From Ruminococcus flavefaciens AE3010 (lineage in GTDB: Bacteria > Bacillota > Clostridia > Oscillospirales > Ruminococcaceae): a stretch of DNA of 64,000 nucleotides. Below, in pieces: positions 42,262 to 50,697 of the stretch. A model generated the notes under the pieces. It was not told the DNA's origin, did no database searches, and was given only the letters and a program-made list of their open reading frames with translations. The stretch lies in assembly GCF_000526795.1 (NCBI RefSeq), contig NZ_JAGT01000001.1, positions 2,392,001 to 2,456,000 on the forward strand, in the 5' to 3' direction. The stretch's first letter is position 1. Each line of letters starts with the position of its first letter. Made by a program: the position numbers and the translations under genes.

Positions 42262-43158
42262 ATGGTAAATGAAAGAGAAAGCGTAACCGCTAAGATATGC
42301 GCATTTGTGAGAGCATGGCACTCAAACAGGTCGCGCCAGAAGATATACGACGATTACCTTGCCTACGATATGCTTGGCAAGGAGGAATACGACAGCATAT
42401 ACGAGCTAATCAGCAGCGGACTTGACGGTTCGCAGATGTTCTCCCGCGAGGACACCGAGCAGATAATCAGCGAATACTTCGCTCCCATACCGCTGTCGAG
42501 GATACACTTCAACGAGAGCAGGCTTGCGGACTTCGCAAAGGAAAACGGAAAGGTCCAGTACGTCATATGCGGCGCAGGCTCGGACACATTTGCATTCCGC
42601 AACGACAACGAGGATATCGAGGTATTTGAAATAGACCACCCCGACACTCAGCGCTACAAGCTTGAAAAAATACGGGAGCTTGAATGGAATATCCGCTCAA
42701 ACGTACACTATGTACCCGTTGATTTCGAGAAAGAGCGAATGTGCGGCAAGCTTCTTGAAGCAGGCTTTGACCCGTCGAAAAAGACATTTTTCAGCATACT
42801 GGGAGTAACCTACTACCTGACGCTGGACGTGTTCACGGATACCCTCAGTCAAATGGCTGAGCTCTCTGCACTGGGAAGCGCTGTGGTGTTCGATTATCCC
42901 ATTAAAACGGGGGAATTTCCACGCAGAGTTGAAAGACTTGAGCTTATGACGGAAGCTCTCGGAGAGGTCATGCGGGGCGGCTACGATTACAGTGAGGTCT
43001 CCCGTGCACTGTACTCACTGGGCTTCCAGATAGACACATATATGCCCCCCGAAAAGGTACAGAAGGAGTACTTCGACGGACGTCAGGACGACCTGAAAGC
43101 ATTTGAAAACGTGAGCCTGATATCGGCTGCCTACACCGCAGGCTATGACTATAAATAG
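42262..43158 (+). CDS. Class I SAM-dependent methyltransferase, LCM family
   Basis: A 298-residue methyltransferase of the leucine-carboxyl-methyltransferase (PPM1/TIGR00027-like) family. The SAM site is VQYVICGAGSDTFAFRN, and the FEIDHPDTQRYKLEKI segment is typical. The natural substrate is unknown. It is first in a unit with cystathionine-type PLP enzymes, like the methyltransferase yrrT placed before mccA-mccB in Bacillus subtilis, so it may supply S-adenosylhomocysteine to the methionine-to-cysteine route (inferred). The ATG at 42262 follows GGAGAGGTCACT; the longer frame from 42160 crosses the terminator. Transcription is controlled by the attenuator just upstream. Confidence 0.85.
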   Translation: MVNERESVTAKICAFVRAWHSNRSRQKIYDDYLAYDMLGKEEYDSIYELISSGLDGSQMFSREDTEQIISEYFAPIPLSRIHFNESRLADFAKENGKVQYVICGAGSDTFAFRNDNEDIEVFEIDHPDTQRYKLEKIRELEWNIRSNVHYVPVDFEKERMCGKLLEAGFDPSKKTFFSILGVTYYLTLDVFTDTLSQMAELSALGSAVVFDYPIKTGEFPRRVERLELMTEALGEVMRGGYDYSEVSRALYSLGFQIDTYMPPEKVQKEYFDGRQDDLKAFENVSLISAAYTAGYDYK

Positions 43159-43200
43159 TTGAGAGTTTGTTATAGACAGACGGCAATGATATTTAAATAA

Positions 43201-43253
43201 GTCCGCAAAGCGGACACATAAACTCTCAATTCTCAACTCTAAACTCTCAACTC
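43201..43253 (-). repeat. GTCCGC hairpin with five-unit heptamer array
   Basis: GTCCGC-aaa-GCGGAC (43201-43215), then exactly five reversed heptamers TAAACTC/TCAATTC/TCAACTC (43219-43253). On the other side is ATTTAAATAA, the same spacer as near 9960. Confidence 0.8.
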
Positions 43254-43273
43254 AATTAAAAAGGAGAATTATT

Positions 43274-44434
43274 ATGAGTAACTATAAAAATACAGAAACC
43301 ACACTTATCCACGGAGGTATCTCCATTGACGAGCGCACAGGCGCAGTAAATGTGCCTATATATCAGACCTCCACTTACAAGCAGGACGGTCTCGGAAAAA
43401 TGCGCGGCTATGAGTACTCACGCACAGGCAACCCCACCCGTGAGGCTCTCGAAGCTCTCATCAGAGATTTAGAGGGCGGCTATGCAGGCTTTGCTTTCGG
43501 CTCGGGAATGGCTGCACTCACAGCAGTTCTCAGCCTGCTCCACAGCGGCGACAGAGTGCTTATTTCCAGCAATGTTTACGGCGGAACATTCCGTCTGCTG
43601 AGCAAGGTCTTCGACCACTTTGACTTCACCTACACCATTGCCGATACCGAGCACCCCGACGTTTACGAGAGCCAGATAACCGACGATGTAAAGGCAGTCA
43701 TCATCGAGAGCCCTGCTAATCCCCTTATGACCATTACCGATATCAGGGCGATCGCAGAGATATCCCACAGACACGGACTTCTCGTTATCGTGGACAACAC
43801 ATTCATGACGCCATATCTCCAGAAGCCCCTTGAACTGGGCGCAGATATAGTCGTACACAGCGCTACAAAGTATCTCGGCGGTCACAGCGACGTTGTATCG
43901 GGACTTGCAGTGGTAAATACTCCCGAGCTTGCCGAGAAGATCGCTTTCATTCAGAACTCCACAGGCGGAGTTCTCGGACCATTCGATTCATTCCTGCTTA
44001 TCCGCGGCATAAAGACTCTTGCAGTCCGCATGGACAGACACGTTGAGAATGCAGAGACAGTGGCAAAGCTCCTCGTGAACCACAAGGCCGTGAAGAACGT
44101 CTACTACCCCGGACTTGAAAGCGACAAGGGCTATGAGATCAACAAAAAGCAGGCCAAGAACGGCGGTGCGATGATCTCCTTTGAGCTCAATGAGAACTAC
44201 GACATAAACACTTTCTTCGAGAGCCTTGAGCTTATATCCCTCGCTGAGAGTCTTGGCGGCGTGGAGTCCCTTGTATGCCACCCCTCCACAATGACTCACG
44301 CTTCCATTCCTGCTGATATCCGCAAGAAAGTGGGCATCACAGACGGACTTATCCGACTTTCCGTTGGTATCGAGAATATTGAGGATATTATTGCGGATAT
44401 TGAACAGGCTATTGCAAAATCCGAGAGAAAGTGA
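43274..44434 (+). CDS. mccB: Cystathionine gamma-lyase / gamma-synthase family enzyme
   Basis: A PLP enzyme (386 aa) of the Cys/Met metabolism family. The N-terminus has TTLIHGG and the YSRTGNPTREALE segment, the phosphate-binding stretch FGSGMAALTAVL, and the PLP Lys in VHSATKYLGGHSDV. With the next gene, a cystathionine beta-synthase or cysteine synthase homologue, it fits reverse transsulfuration: homocysteine plus O-acetylserine to cystathionine, then to cysteine. The family also includes MetB, so the direction is inferred from the pairing and from cysteine-type control. AAAAAGGAG lies before the ATG. Confidence 0.88.
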   Translation: MSNYKNTETTLIHGGISIDERTGAVNVPIYQTSTYKQDGLGKMRGYEYSRTGNPTREALEALIRDLEGGYAGFAFGSGMAALTAVLSLLHSGDRVLISSNVYGGTFRLLSKVFDHFDFTYTIADTEHPDVYESQITDDVKAVIIESPANPLMTITDIRAIAEISHRHGLLVIVDNTFMTPYLQKPLELGADIVVHSATKYLGGHSDVVSGLAVVNTPELAEKIAFIQNSTGGVLGPFDSFLLIRGIKTLAVRMDRHVENAETVAKLLVNHKAVKNVYYPGLESDKGYEINKKQAKNGGAMISFELNENYDINTFFESLELISLAESLGGVESLVCHPSTMTHASIPADIRKKVGITDGLIRLSVGIENIEDIIADIEQAIAKSERK

Positions 44435-44444
44435 GATAATAGAT

Positions 44445-45356
44445 ATGAGATACTATGATTCTATGCAGTCCCTCATCGGCAATACTCCCCTTGTGAGACT
44501 GGGAAATATAGTAAAGGCGGAGGGCGTGAACGTTTTCGCCAAGCTGGAGCTCTACAATCCCTCGGGCAGTGTAAAGGACCGCACAGGTCTGTACATGATA
44601 AACGACGCCGAGAAAAAGGGGCTTCTCAAAAAGGGCGGCACTATCGTTGAAGCCACCGCAGGCAATACGGGTCTCGGCATAGCCTTTGCGGCTCTGAACC
44701 GCGGCTACAAAATAATATTTGTAGTTCCCACAAAGTTCTCCGCCGAAAAGCAGTCTCTGCTCCGCGCTCTGGGCGCCGAGGTAGTAAACACTCCCCGTGA
44801 GCTTGGTATGCTTGGTGCAGTCGCAAAGGCTGAGGAGATAAAGGCGCAGATACCTGATTCCATATCGCTGGAGCAGTTTAAAAACCAAAGCAATCCCCTT
44901 GCTCATTATGAGACTACAGGTCGTGAGATATATGAAGATCTCGACGGTCACATCGACTACGTTGTGGCAGGGGCAGGCAGCGGCGGCACTTACACGGGAA
45001 TACTCCGCTATATCAAGGAGCGCGTACCCAATGCAAAGGGCATACTTGCAGACCCTGTGGGCTCTACTATGGGCGGCGGTGAACACGCCGACTACAACAT
45101 TGAGGGCATCGGCAATGACTTCATCGCAGATACCATGGATATGTCCCTTGTGGACGGAGTTATCAAAATGAACGATGAAGAAGCTTTCGGCACAGCAAGG
45201 CTGCTTGCCAAGACCGAGGGCATCATCGCAGGCTCGTCCTCGGGAGCAGCTATGGCGGCAGTCCTCAAGCTCATAGAAAGCGGTGCAAAGGGCAATATCG
45301 TAACGGTATTCCCCGACCGCGGCGACCGCTATTTCAGCACAGGACTCTTTGATTAG
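44445..45356 (+). CDS. mccA: Cysteine synthase / cystathionine beta-synthase family enzyme
   Basis: A fold type II PLP enzyme (303 aa). The N-terminus has the SLIGNTPLVRLGN start, PLP Lys in NPSGSVKDRTGLYMI, the TSGNTG-like EATAGNTGLGIAF, and the GAGSGGTYTGILRY phosphate loop. It lacks CBS domains. It lies 10 bases after mccB, which together with the methyltransferase mirrors the mcc operon. It could use sulfide (CysK) or homocysteine (MccA). The ATG at 44445 has a GAGAG stretch upstream, not a strong ribosome site. Confidence 0.88.
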   Translation: MRYYDSMQSLIGNTPLVRLGNIVKAEGVNVFAKLELYNPSGSVKDRTGLYMINDAEKKGLLKKGGTIVEATAGNTGLGIAFAALNRGYKIIFVVPTKFSAEKQSLLRALGAEVVNTPRELGMLGAVAKAEEIKAQIPDSISLEQFKNQSNPLAHYETTGREIYEDLDGHIDYVVAGAGSGGTYTGILRYIKERVPNAKGILADPVGSTMGGGEHADYNIEGIGNDFIADTMDMSLVDGVIKMNDEEAFGTARLLAKTEGIIAGSSSGAAMAAVLKLIESGAKGNIVTVFPDRGDRYFSTGLFD

Positions 45357-45359
45357 CAG

Positions 45360-45490
45360 GGAGCCCCCGCGGGCGGTTCACGCGGACGCTCGCAAGCTTG
45401 CTTACCTGTATGGACGGCAAGTCTTTCTCCGCGAGCCCACATCTTCGGAACGGTACGAATCAACATAGTAGGACCGGATATTATCCGCCC
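45360..45490. repeat. GC-rich gap with one GTAG palindrome
   Basis: The gap between mccA and lysR has GCGGGCGG and related short inverted parts (45370-45445) and a GTAG palindrome (45478-45490, CCGGATA / TATCCG). No gene seen. Confidence 0.6.
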
Positions 45491-45526
45491 GAAAGTCCTC
45501 AAACGAGAATAAAACGGAGGTAAACA

Positions 45527-46438
45527 ATGACTTTACAGCAGCTTAAATATATACTTGCAATATCTTCAACAGGCTCAATGAACAAGGCTGCGGAGCAGCT
45601 TTACGTTTCTCAGCCCTCCCTCACCTCATCGGTGCAGGAGCTCGAAAAGGAGATAGGCATAAAGATATTCAACCGCAGCGGACGCGGCGTCACTCTCACC
45701 AATGACGGAGCTGAGTTCGTTCAGTACGCCCGTCAGGTAGTCGGACAGTTCGACGTTCTCGCTGAAAAGTACATAAGCAAGGGCAGCGTAAAGAAGAAGT
45801 TCGGCGTGTCCACTCAGCACTATTCCTTTGCGGTAAAGGCATTCGTGGAAATGGTCAAGGAGTTCGATACTGCGGAGTACGAGTTTGCAGTCCGCGAGAC
45901 CAAGACCGCCGAGGTCATCAGCGACGTTGCGACTATGAGGAGCGAGATAGGCATCATCTACCTAAACGACTTCAACCGCAAGTCCATAACCAAGCTGCTC
46001 CACGCCAACGGTCTGGAGTTCCACACCCTGACAAAGTGCAGTCCTTTCGTTTACCTCTGGAAAGGACACCCTCTTGCAAAAGAGAAGAAGATAACCTTTG
46101 AGCAGCTTGCCGACTATCCCTGCCTCTCCTTTGAGCAGGGCGACAACAGCACGTTCTATCTGGCTGAGGAGCTCCTCAGCACAGCCGACTATCAGCGCAC
46201 TATCAAGGCCAACGACCGTGCAACTATGCTGAATCTGATGATAGGTCTAAACGGCTATACACTGTGCTCGGGTATCATCTGTGAGGAGCTCAACGGCGAT
46301 GATTATATTGCCGTGCCCTTTGAGGACGAGTCCGACGAGGTAATGGAAATAGGCTATATCACGCTGAAAAATGTCATTCTCAGCGGAATGGCGGAAATAT
46401 ATATCCGCGAGATAAAGGCGTATCTTGGCATAAACTGA
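45527..46438 (+). CDS. LysR family transcriptional regulator
   Basis: A 303-residue LysR-type regulator. The HTH is residues 1-60 (MTLQQLKYILAISSTGSMNKAAEQLYVSQPSLTSSVQELEKEIG). The C-terminal ligand domain is type 2 periplasmic-binding-like. In B. subtilis, LysR proteins CysL and YtlI control sulfur assimilation; its place between mccA and the ligase suggests a similar role (inferred). The inverted repeats upstream of 38693 and 46531 are candidate sites. CGGAGG lies 8 bases before the ATG. Confidence 0.9.
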   Translation: MTLQQLKYILAISSTGSMNKAAEQLYVSQPSLTSSVQELEKEIGIKIFNRSGRGVTLTNDGAEFVQYARQVVGQFDVLAEKYISKGSVKKKFGVSTQHYSFAVKAFVEMVKEFDTAEYEFAVRETKTAEVISDVATMRSEIGIIYLNDFNRKSITKLLHANGLEFHTLTKCSPFVYLWKGHPLAKEKKITFEQLADYPCLSFEQGDNSTFYLAEELLSTADYQRTIKANDRATMLNLMIGLNGYTLCSGIICEELNGDDYIAVPFEDESDEVMEIGYITLKNVILSGMAEIYIREIKAYLGIN

Positions 46439-46450
46439 GAAAAATTTTAC

Positions 46451-46472
46451 GGGACGTCGTCCGCGGCGTCCC
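46451..46472. repeat. Palindrome of the GGGACG type
   Basis: GGGACGTCGTCCGCGGCGTCCC; no GTAG tag on either side, so a degenerate copy. Confidence 0.55.
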
Positions 46473-46491
46473 TCAATGATATATTTATAGG

Positions 46492-46560
46492 TTATAACCC
46501 AAGCCTATAACTCATGATAATCAGTTGGTATTGGACAAATACAGAAATGTGCTGTATAAT
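46492..46560 (+). promoter_or_regulatory. Regulated promoter of the second ligase gene
   Basis: TTGGAC (46531-46536), 18-base spacer, TATAAT (46555-46560). The 45 bases ending in the -35 box align without gaps to 38654-38698. TTATAGG (46485-46491) and CCTATAA (46504-46510) form an extra inverted repeat. Confidence 0.75.
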
Positions 46561-46610
46561 ATAATCATACCAAACAGATATGAAATATATGAATATGGAG
46601 GATAAATAAA

Positions 46611-47951
46611 ATGAGCAGAGATATCAACAACAAATTCTGGGACGAGGAGCTTGAAACTCTTCCCCGTGAGGAACTGGAGAAGAGACAGCTTGAAGACTTA
46701 AAGGAGATCGTGAAGTTCGCTTACGACCACGCTCCCTACTACAAGCGTTCATTCGATGAGGCAGGCGTTAAGCCCGAGGACATCAAGACCCTCAAGGACA
46801 TCGAGAAGTTCCCCTTCATCAACAAGAAGACACAGCGAGACACTCAGGGCGTAGGCTCGTTCCTTGGCGAGCTGGCAGCAGTTCCCGAGGAGGACGTAGT
46901 GTTCATCTCAACATCATCAGGTTCAACAGGCGTACCTACAATGAGCCCGTTCACAAAGAAGGACTTCGACGAGTTTCAGGATACTGAGAGCCGCTGGTTC
47001 TGGCAGATAGGAATGAGACCAAACGACCGTTACGTACACGCTCTCAACTTCTCACTCTACGTTGGCGGACCTGACGTAATCGGTGCACAGAATCTCGGTG
47101 CATTATGTATCTGGGGCGGTACTCTCCCAAGCGAGAGACTTCTCTTCATCTTAAAGACATATAAGCCCACAATTATCTGGACTTCTCCCTCTTACGCTTG
47201 GCAGCTTGGTGAAAAGGCTGTAAAGGCAGGCTACGACCCCAAGAAGGACTTCAACATCAAGAAGATCATCGTTGCAGGTGAGCTTGGCGGCTCTATCGAC
47301 GCAACAAGAAAGGCTATCGAGGATCTCTGGGGAGCTGAGGTTTACGACTTCTACGGTCTGTCAGATATATTCGGCGCATGCGCTGCACAGTGCGAATACC
47401 ACGACGGACTTCACATCGCTGAGAACCACATTCTCGTTGAGACTATTGACATTCACACAGGCGAAGTTCTTGAACCCGGTCAGACAGGTGAGCTTGTATT
47501 CACAACACTTCGCAAGCACGCTCGTCCCCTTATCAGATTCAAGACAGGCGATATCGGACGCATCGACATCACTCCCTGCAAATGCGGACGTACACATGGC
47601 AGGATCAGCATTCTCGGCAGAAAGGACGACATGTTCATTGTTTCCGCTGTTAATGTATTCCCAAGCGATATCGAGGCTGTTATCCGTGAGCAGAGCGGCA
47701 TCACAGGCGAGTACCTTATCCGTATCTTTGAGAAGGACTTCACAAGCAAGTACGCAGTTGAGATAGAAAAGAAGGCTGACAATACCAAGAGCGACGACGA
47801 AGTTGCAGAGCAGGTAAGTGCAGCACTGAAGGCTCGTACAGGCGTTAAGCCTGCAAGAGTTGTGGTTCACCCCGACGGCGGACTGAATACTCGTTCCGAG
47901 CACAAGTCAAGACGTGTTATCGACGAGAGAAACATTGACTACAGCATCTGA
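46611..47951 (+). CDS. Phenylacetate-CoA ligase-like adenylate-forming enzyme
   Basis: A 446-residue member of the PaaK family. It has P-loop STSSGSTGVPTMSPF, the YGLSDIFGAC motif, RFKTGDIGR, the CKCGRTHGR metal loop and the VNVFPSDIEA lid. It differs clearly from the paaK at 22550 and may use another aryl or small acid. Its promoter carries the same 45-base element as the sulfonate-type ABC operon, so it may be under the same regulator. GGAGG lies before the ATG. The aminotransferase follows 120 bases on. Confidence 0.87.
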   Translation: MSRDINNKFWDEELETLPREELEKRQLEDLKEIVKFAYDHAPYYKRSFDEAGVKPEDIKTLKDIEKFPFINKKTQRDTQGVGSFLGELAAVPEEDVVFISTSSGSTGVPTMSPFTKKDFDEFQDTESRWFWQIGMRPNDRYVHALNFSLYVGGPDVIGAQNLGALCIWGGTLPSERLLFILKTYKPTIIWTSPSYAWQLGEKAVKAGYDPKKDFNIKKIIVAGELGGSIDATRKAIEDLWGAEVYDFYGLSDIFGACAAQCEYHDGLHIAENHILVETIDIHTGEVLEPGQTGELVFTTLRKHARPLIRFKTGDIGRIDITPCKCGRTHGRISILGRKDDMFIVSAVNVFPSDIEAVIREQSGITGEYLIRIFEKDFTSKYAVEIEKKADNTKSDDEVAEQVSAALKARTGVKPARVVVHPDGGLNTRSEHKSRRVIDERNIDYSI

Positions 47952-47981
47952 TGGTGCTATAATTAAATTATGACACAAACC

Positions 47982-48047
47982 GTAGGGGACGGCGTCCTCG
48001 ACGTCCCATGATACGTTATGCGGGCTGTCGGGGACGCCAGCCCCTAC
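47982..48047. repeat. REPIN-like pair of palindromes
   Basis: GTAG palindrome (47982-48007, GGGACGnCG arms), spacer ATGATACGTTATG, then reverse palindrome ending CCCCTAC (48021-48047). It lies between the ligase and the aminotransferase. Confidence 0.8.
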
Positions 48048-48072
48048 ATTTTTCTGATTAAGGAGAAAAAAT

Positions 48073-49239
48073 ATGCCAGAGCTTTCAAACCGCACAGCCA
48101 CCTTTACCGATTCCGTCATCAGACGTATGACGAGAATTTCCAATAAATACGGCGCAGTCAATCTCTCACAGGGCTTCCCCGACTTTGAGCCGCCGAGAGA
48201 GATACTGGACCGCCTTGCGGAAGTCACCCGTGAGGACTTCCACCAGTATTCCATAACATGGGGAGCTCAGAACTTCCGTGAAGCCCTTGCGGAAAAGCAG
48301 TCCCGCCTTATGGGACGTCCTATCGACCCCAACGGCGAGATAGTTGTCACCTGCGGAAGCACAGAAGCCATGATGGCTGCCATGATGTCCGTTACCAATC
48401 CCGGAGACAAGGTCATAGTGTTCTCGCCATTCTATGAGAACTACGGCGCAGATACCATACTTTCGGGCGCTGAGCCTATTTATGTCCCCCTTATACCGCC
48501 TGAGTTCAGCTTTGACGCAGACGTGCTTGAAGCCGCTTTCAAGCAGCACCCCAAGGCACTTATACTCTGCAATCCCTCCAACCCATGCGGTAAAGTTTTC
48601 ACATTGGAAGAGCTGCAAATAATCGCAGACCTTGCCAAGAAGTACGACACATTCGTTATCACCGATGAGGTATATGAGCATATCGTCTATGCTCCCCACA
48701 AGCATGTTTACTTTGCAAGCCTGCCCGATATGTGGGAGAGAACTATCTCCTGCTCCTCACTGTCCAAGACCTACTCTATCACAGGCTGGCGTCTCGGATA
48801 TGTCATAGCTCCGCCGAATATCATCGACACAGTGAAGAAAGTCCACGACTTCCTCACAGTAGGCGCTGCCGCACCGTTACAGGAGGCTGCCGTTACGGGA
48901 CTTCGCTTCGGTGACGACTACTACAAGTGGTTACAGGACAAGTACACCGAGAAGCGTGACCTCTTCCTCAACGGTCTTGACCGCATAGGCATTCAGCATA
49001 CCGTACCTCAGGGAGCTTACTACATACTCCTCGATATATCGGAGTTCGGCTATAAGAGCGACCTTGTGTTCTGCGAAAAGCTGGCTGAATATGTGGGCGT
49101 GGGAGCAGTACCCGGTTCAAGCTTCTTCAAGGAGCCCGAGAACCGCTATATCCGCTTCCACTATGCAAAGAAGAACGAAACTCTCGAAAATGCGCTGGAG
49201 CGTCTTAACGATATCAGGAAGAAAATGCCGAAGGAATAA
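48073..49239 (+). CDS. Class I/II aminotransferase, aspartate/aromatic type
   Basis: A 388-residue PLP aminotransferase. The N-terminus has VNLSQGFPDFEPP, the cofactor ring and substrate regions are NPSNPCGKVFT and ITDEVYEHIVY, the PLP Lys is in SLSKTYSITGWRLGYV, and the C-terminal Arg lies in NRYIRFHYA. Relatives include methionine, kynurenine and aromatic aminotransferases. Next to a PaaK-like ligase it may make an aryl or thio keto acid; substrate inferred. AAGGAG lies 8 bases before the ATG. Confidence 0.88.
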   Translation: MPELSNRTATFTDSVIRRMTRISNKYGAVNLSQGFPDFEPPREILDRLAEVTREDFHQYSITWGAQNFREALAEKQSRLMGRPIDPNGEIVVTCGSTEAMMAAMMSVTNPGDKVIVFSPFYENYGADTILSGAEPIYVPLIPPEFSFDADVLEAAFKQHPKALILCNPSNPCGKVFTLEELQIIADLAKKYDTFVITDEVYEHIVYAPHKHVYFASLPDMWERTISCSSLSKTYSITGWRLGYVIAPPNIIDTVKKVHDFLTVGAAAPLQEAAVTGLRFGDDYYKWLQDKYTEKRDLFLNGLDRIGIQHTVPQGAYYILLDISEFGYKSDLVFCEKLAEYVGVGAVPGSSFFKEPENRYIRFHYAKKNETLENALERLNDIRKKMPKE

Positions 49240-49245
49240 AGCAAA

Positions 49246-49268
49246 AGGGCTGCAATTGCAGCCCTTTC
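49246..49268. terminator. Bidirectional terminator
   Basis: AAAGGGCTGCAATTGCAGCCCTTT, a perfect palindrome between the convergent aminotransferase and lipoprotein genes. Confidence 0.85.
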
Positions 49269-49269
49269 C

Positions 49270-50697
49270 TTATTTCTTCTTTACTGTGTAGACCTTGTCT
49301 ATCCTGTCGTATTGGTGTGAAAAGCTTCCTGTATAGAAATGATTTACTTCGCCGTTTTCGTCCACGACCTCGTATTCTTCATGTACCTCGCCGTTTTCAT
49401 CTACGCTCACTGTTCCTGACTTTATCACATTCTTCTGACGGCTGGTCTGATTAAATGTTACGCCGTCGGCTGTGGCGCAAATGTCGGAATAGATACCGTC
49501 CTCAACTATTGGGTAGGTTATGCCCAGCTCGGGTATCACGCAATATACAGGCATTCTGAAATCGCTGCTCCTGTGCCCGATGAACAGCTTTCCGTCGTAT
49601 ACCGCCATTTCGCTGCCAAAATCATCAACGTCAAGGATACAGTGCTCCATTTTTTCAAGGTTATAGATGTGGAGCTTCACGTTGTTGTAAAGTATGGCAA
49701 GCTTCTGGTCGGCATAGACGATACGTCCTGTAGTAAGAGGTGTACTGATACGGTAATAGTCGTTTATAAGCTCATATTTACGCTTGCCGTCGGGCTTCAC
49801 GAGGTAGGAATAAACGCCGCCGAAGCAGTCGCTTGCCATTATCCTGCCCTCGGGGACGTCTATATCGCTCTCCTGCACAAATTCATCCTTGTCGGTGTCG
49901 TATTTGTAGATCACAGTGCCTTTTTCGCTGACATTATGATATTCCTGAAGCTCTGCATTTCCCGAATCATTGGTATGCAGCCATATAGTTATATCTATGT
50001 CGGCAGCTTCATAAAGAGTCTTTTCCTCTCCCGTTTCAAGGTCAATGCGCTTAACTGTGCTTGTGGGAGTGTTTCCGTCCTTGCCGCTGTATGCGAAGAA
50101 AAGGCTGCCCTCACAGAAACAGGCGTTCCTGTCGCTGCGCTCGTCAAGATTCGCAGCTGACCAGCTGTATATCTCCTCTGCCTTGCCGCTTGCCATATCA
50201 TAGCTGAAAAGCGACCAGTCGGCATATTCAAAACATTCATATATAACGTAAATATAGCACTTGCCGTTCCATATGTGGCATTTGTGAGGACTTCCCGTTA
50301 TGGCTTTGCCTGCAAAATCCTTCCAGTTGTACATGGGCGATCCGTTATAGAATTCACGCATATTTGTGTAGTACTCCTCGGCAAATTCCTCTTTATTGCA
50401 CACGGGGACTTTCTCGCCGTAGTCAAGCCCGCTGATATCAATGCTGCTGACCTCCACAGGCGGCTCCTTGTCAACTATGGTCAGGGACATGTCAACGTCC
50501 TTGAAATCGGACTCGGTATACTCTCTGAACACAGGTGCTTCCGTGGTCTCGGGAGCTTCCGCGATAGTCTCGCTGTAGTCACCCATATCCTCAGAGGTAA
50601 CGGGCTGAGGCTTCTTCTTGTCCTGACAGCCTGCGCTGAATGCTGTAACAGTCAGAATGAGAGCCGCCGCCATTGCGCGAAATAGCTTCTTATCCAT
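49270..50697 (-). CDS. Lipoprotein of unknown function, paralogue 2
   Basis: A 475-residue lipoprotein (lipobox FSAGC about residue 24, Lys/Gln-rich then acidic linker). The main domain has beta-propeller-like stretches (NGKCYIYVIYECFEYADWSLFSYDMASGKAEEIYSW) with WD/DUF5050-like strands. It shares with the gene upstream an N-terminal piece of the form (T/N)xxDKEPPxxxxSIxxxxxDxGE. The start overlaps the end of the upstream gene by 8 bases, with GGAGATGAG as ribosome site. Function unknown; perhaps a surface sugar or peptide sensor. Confidence 0.75.
   Translation of the reverse strand: MDKKLFRAMAAALILTVTAFSAGCQDKKKPQPVTSEDMGDYSETIAEAPETTEAPVFREYTESDFKDVDMSLTIVDKEPPVEVSSIDISGLDYGEKVPVCNKEEFAEEYYTNMREFYNGSPMYNWKDFAGKAITGSPHKCHIWNGKCYIYVIYECFEYADWSLFSYDMASGKAEEIYSWSAANLDERSDRNACFCEGSLFFAYSGKDGNTPTSTVKRIDLETGEEKTLYEAADIDITIWLHTNDSGNAELQEYHNVSEKGTVIYKYDTDKDEFVQESDIDVPEGRIMASDCFGGVYSYLVKPDGKRKYELINDYYRISTPLTTGRIVYADQKLAILYNNVKLHIYNLEKMEHCILDVDDFGSEMAVYDGKLFIGHRSSDFRMPVYCVIPELGITYPIVEDGIYSDICATADGVTFNQTSRQKNVIKSGTVSVDENGEVHEEYEVVDENGEVNHFYTGSFSHQYDRIDKVYTVKKK

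Noticed and set aside
46581..46610. Eight-codon frame before the second ligase (starts MKYMNMEDK) as a leader peptide
   Set aside because: It has no Cys, overlaps the ribosome site and no stem or terminator follows.
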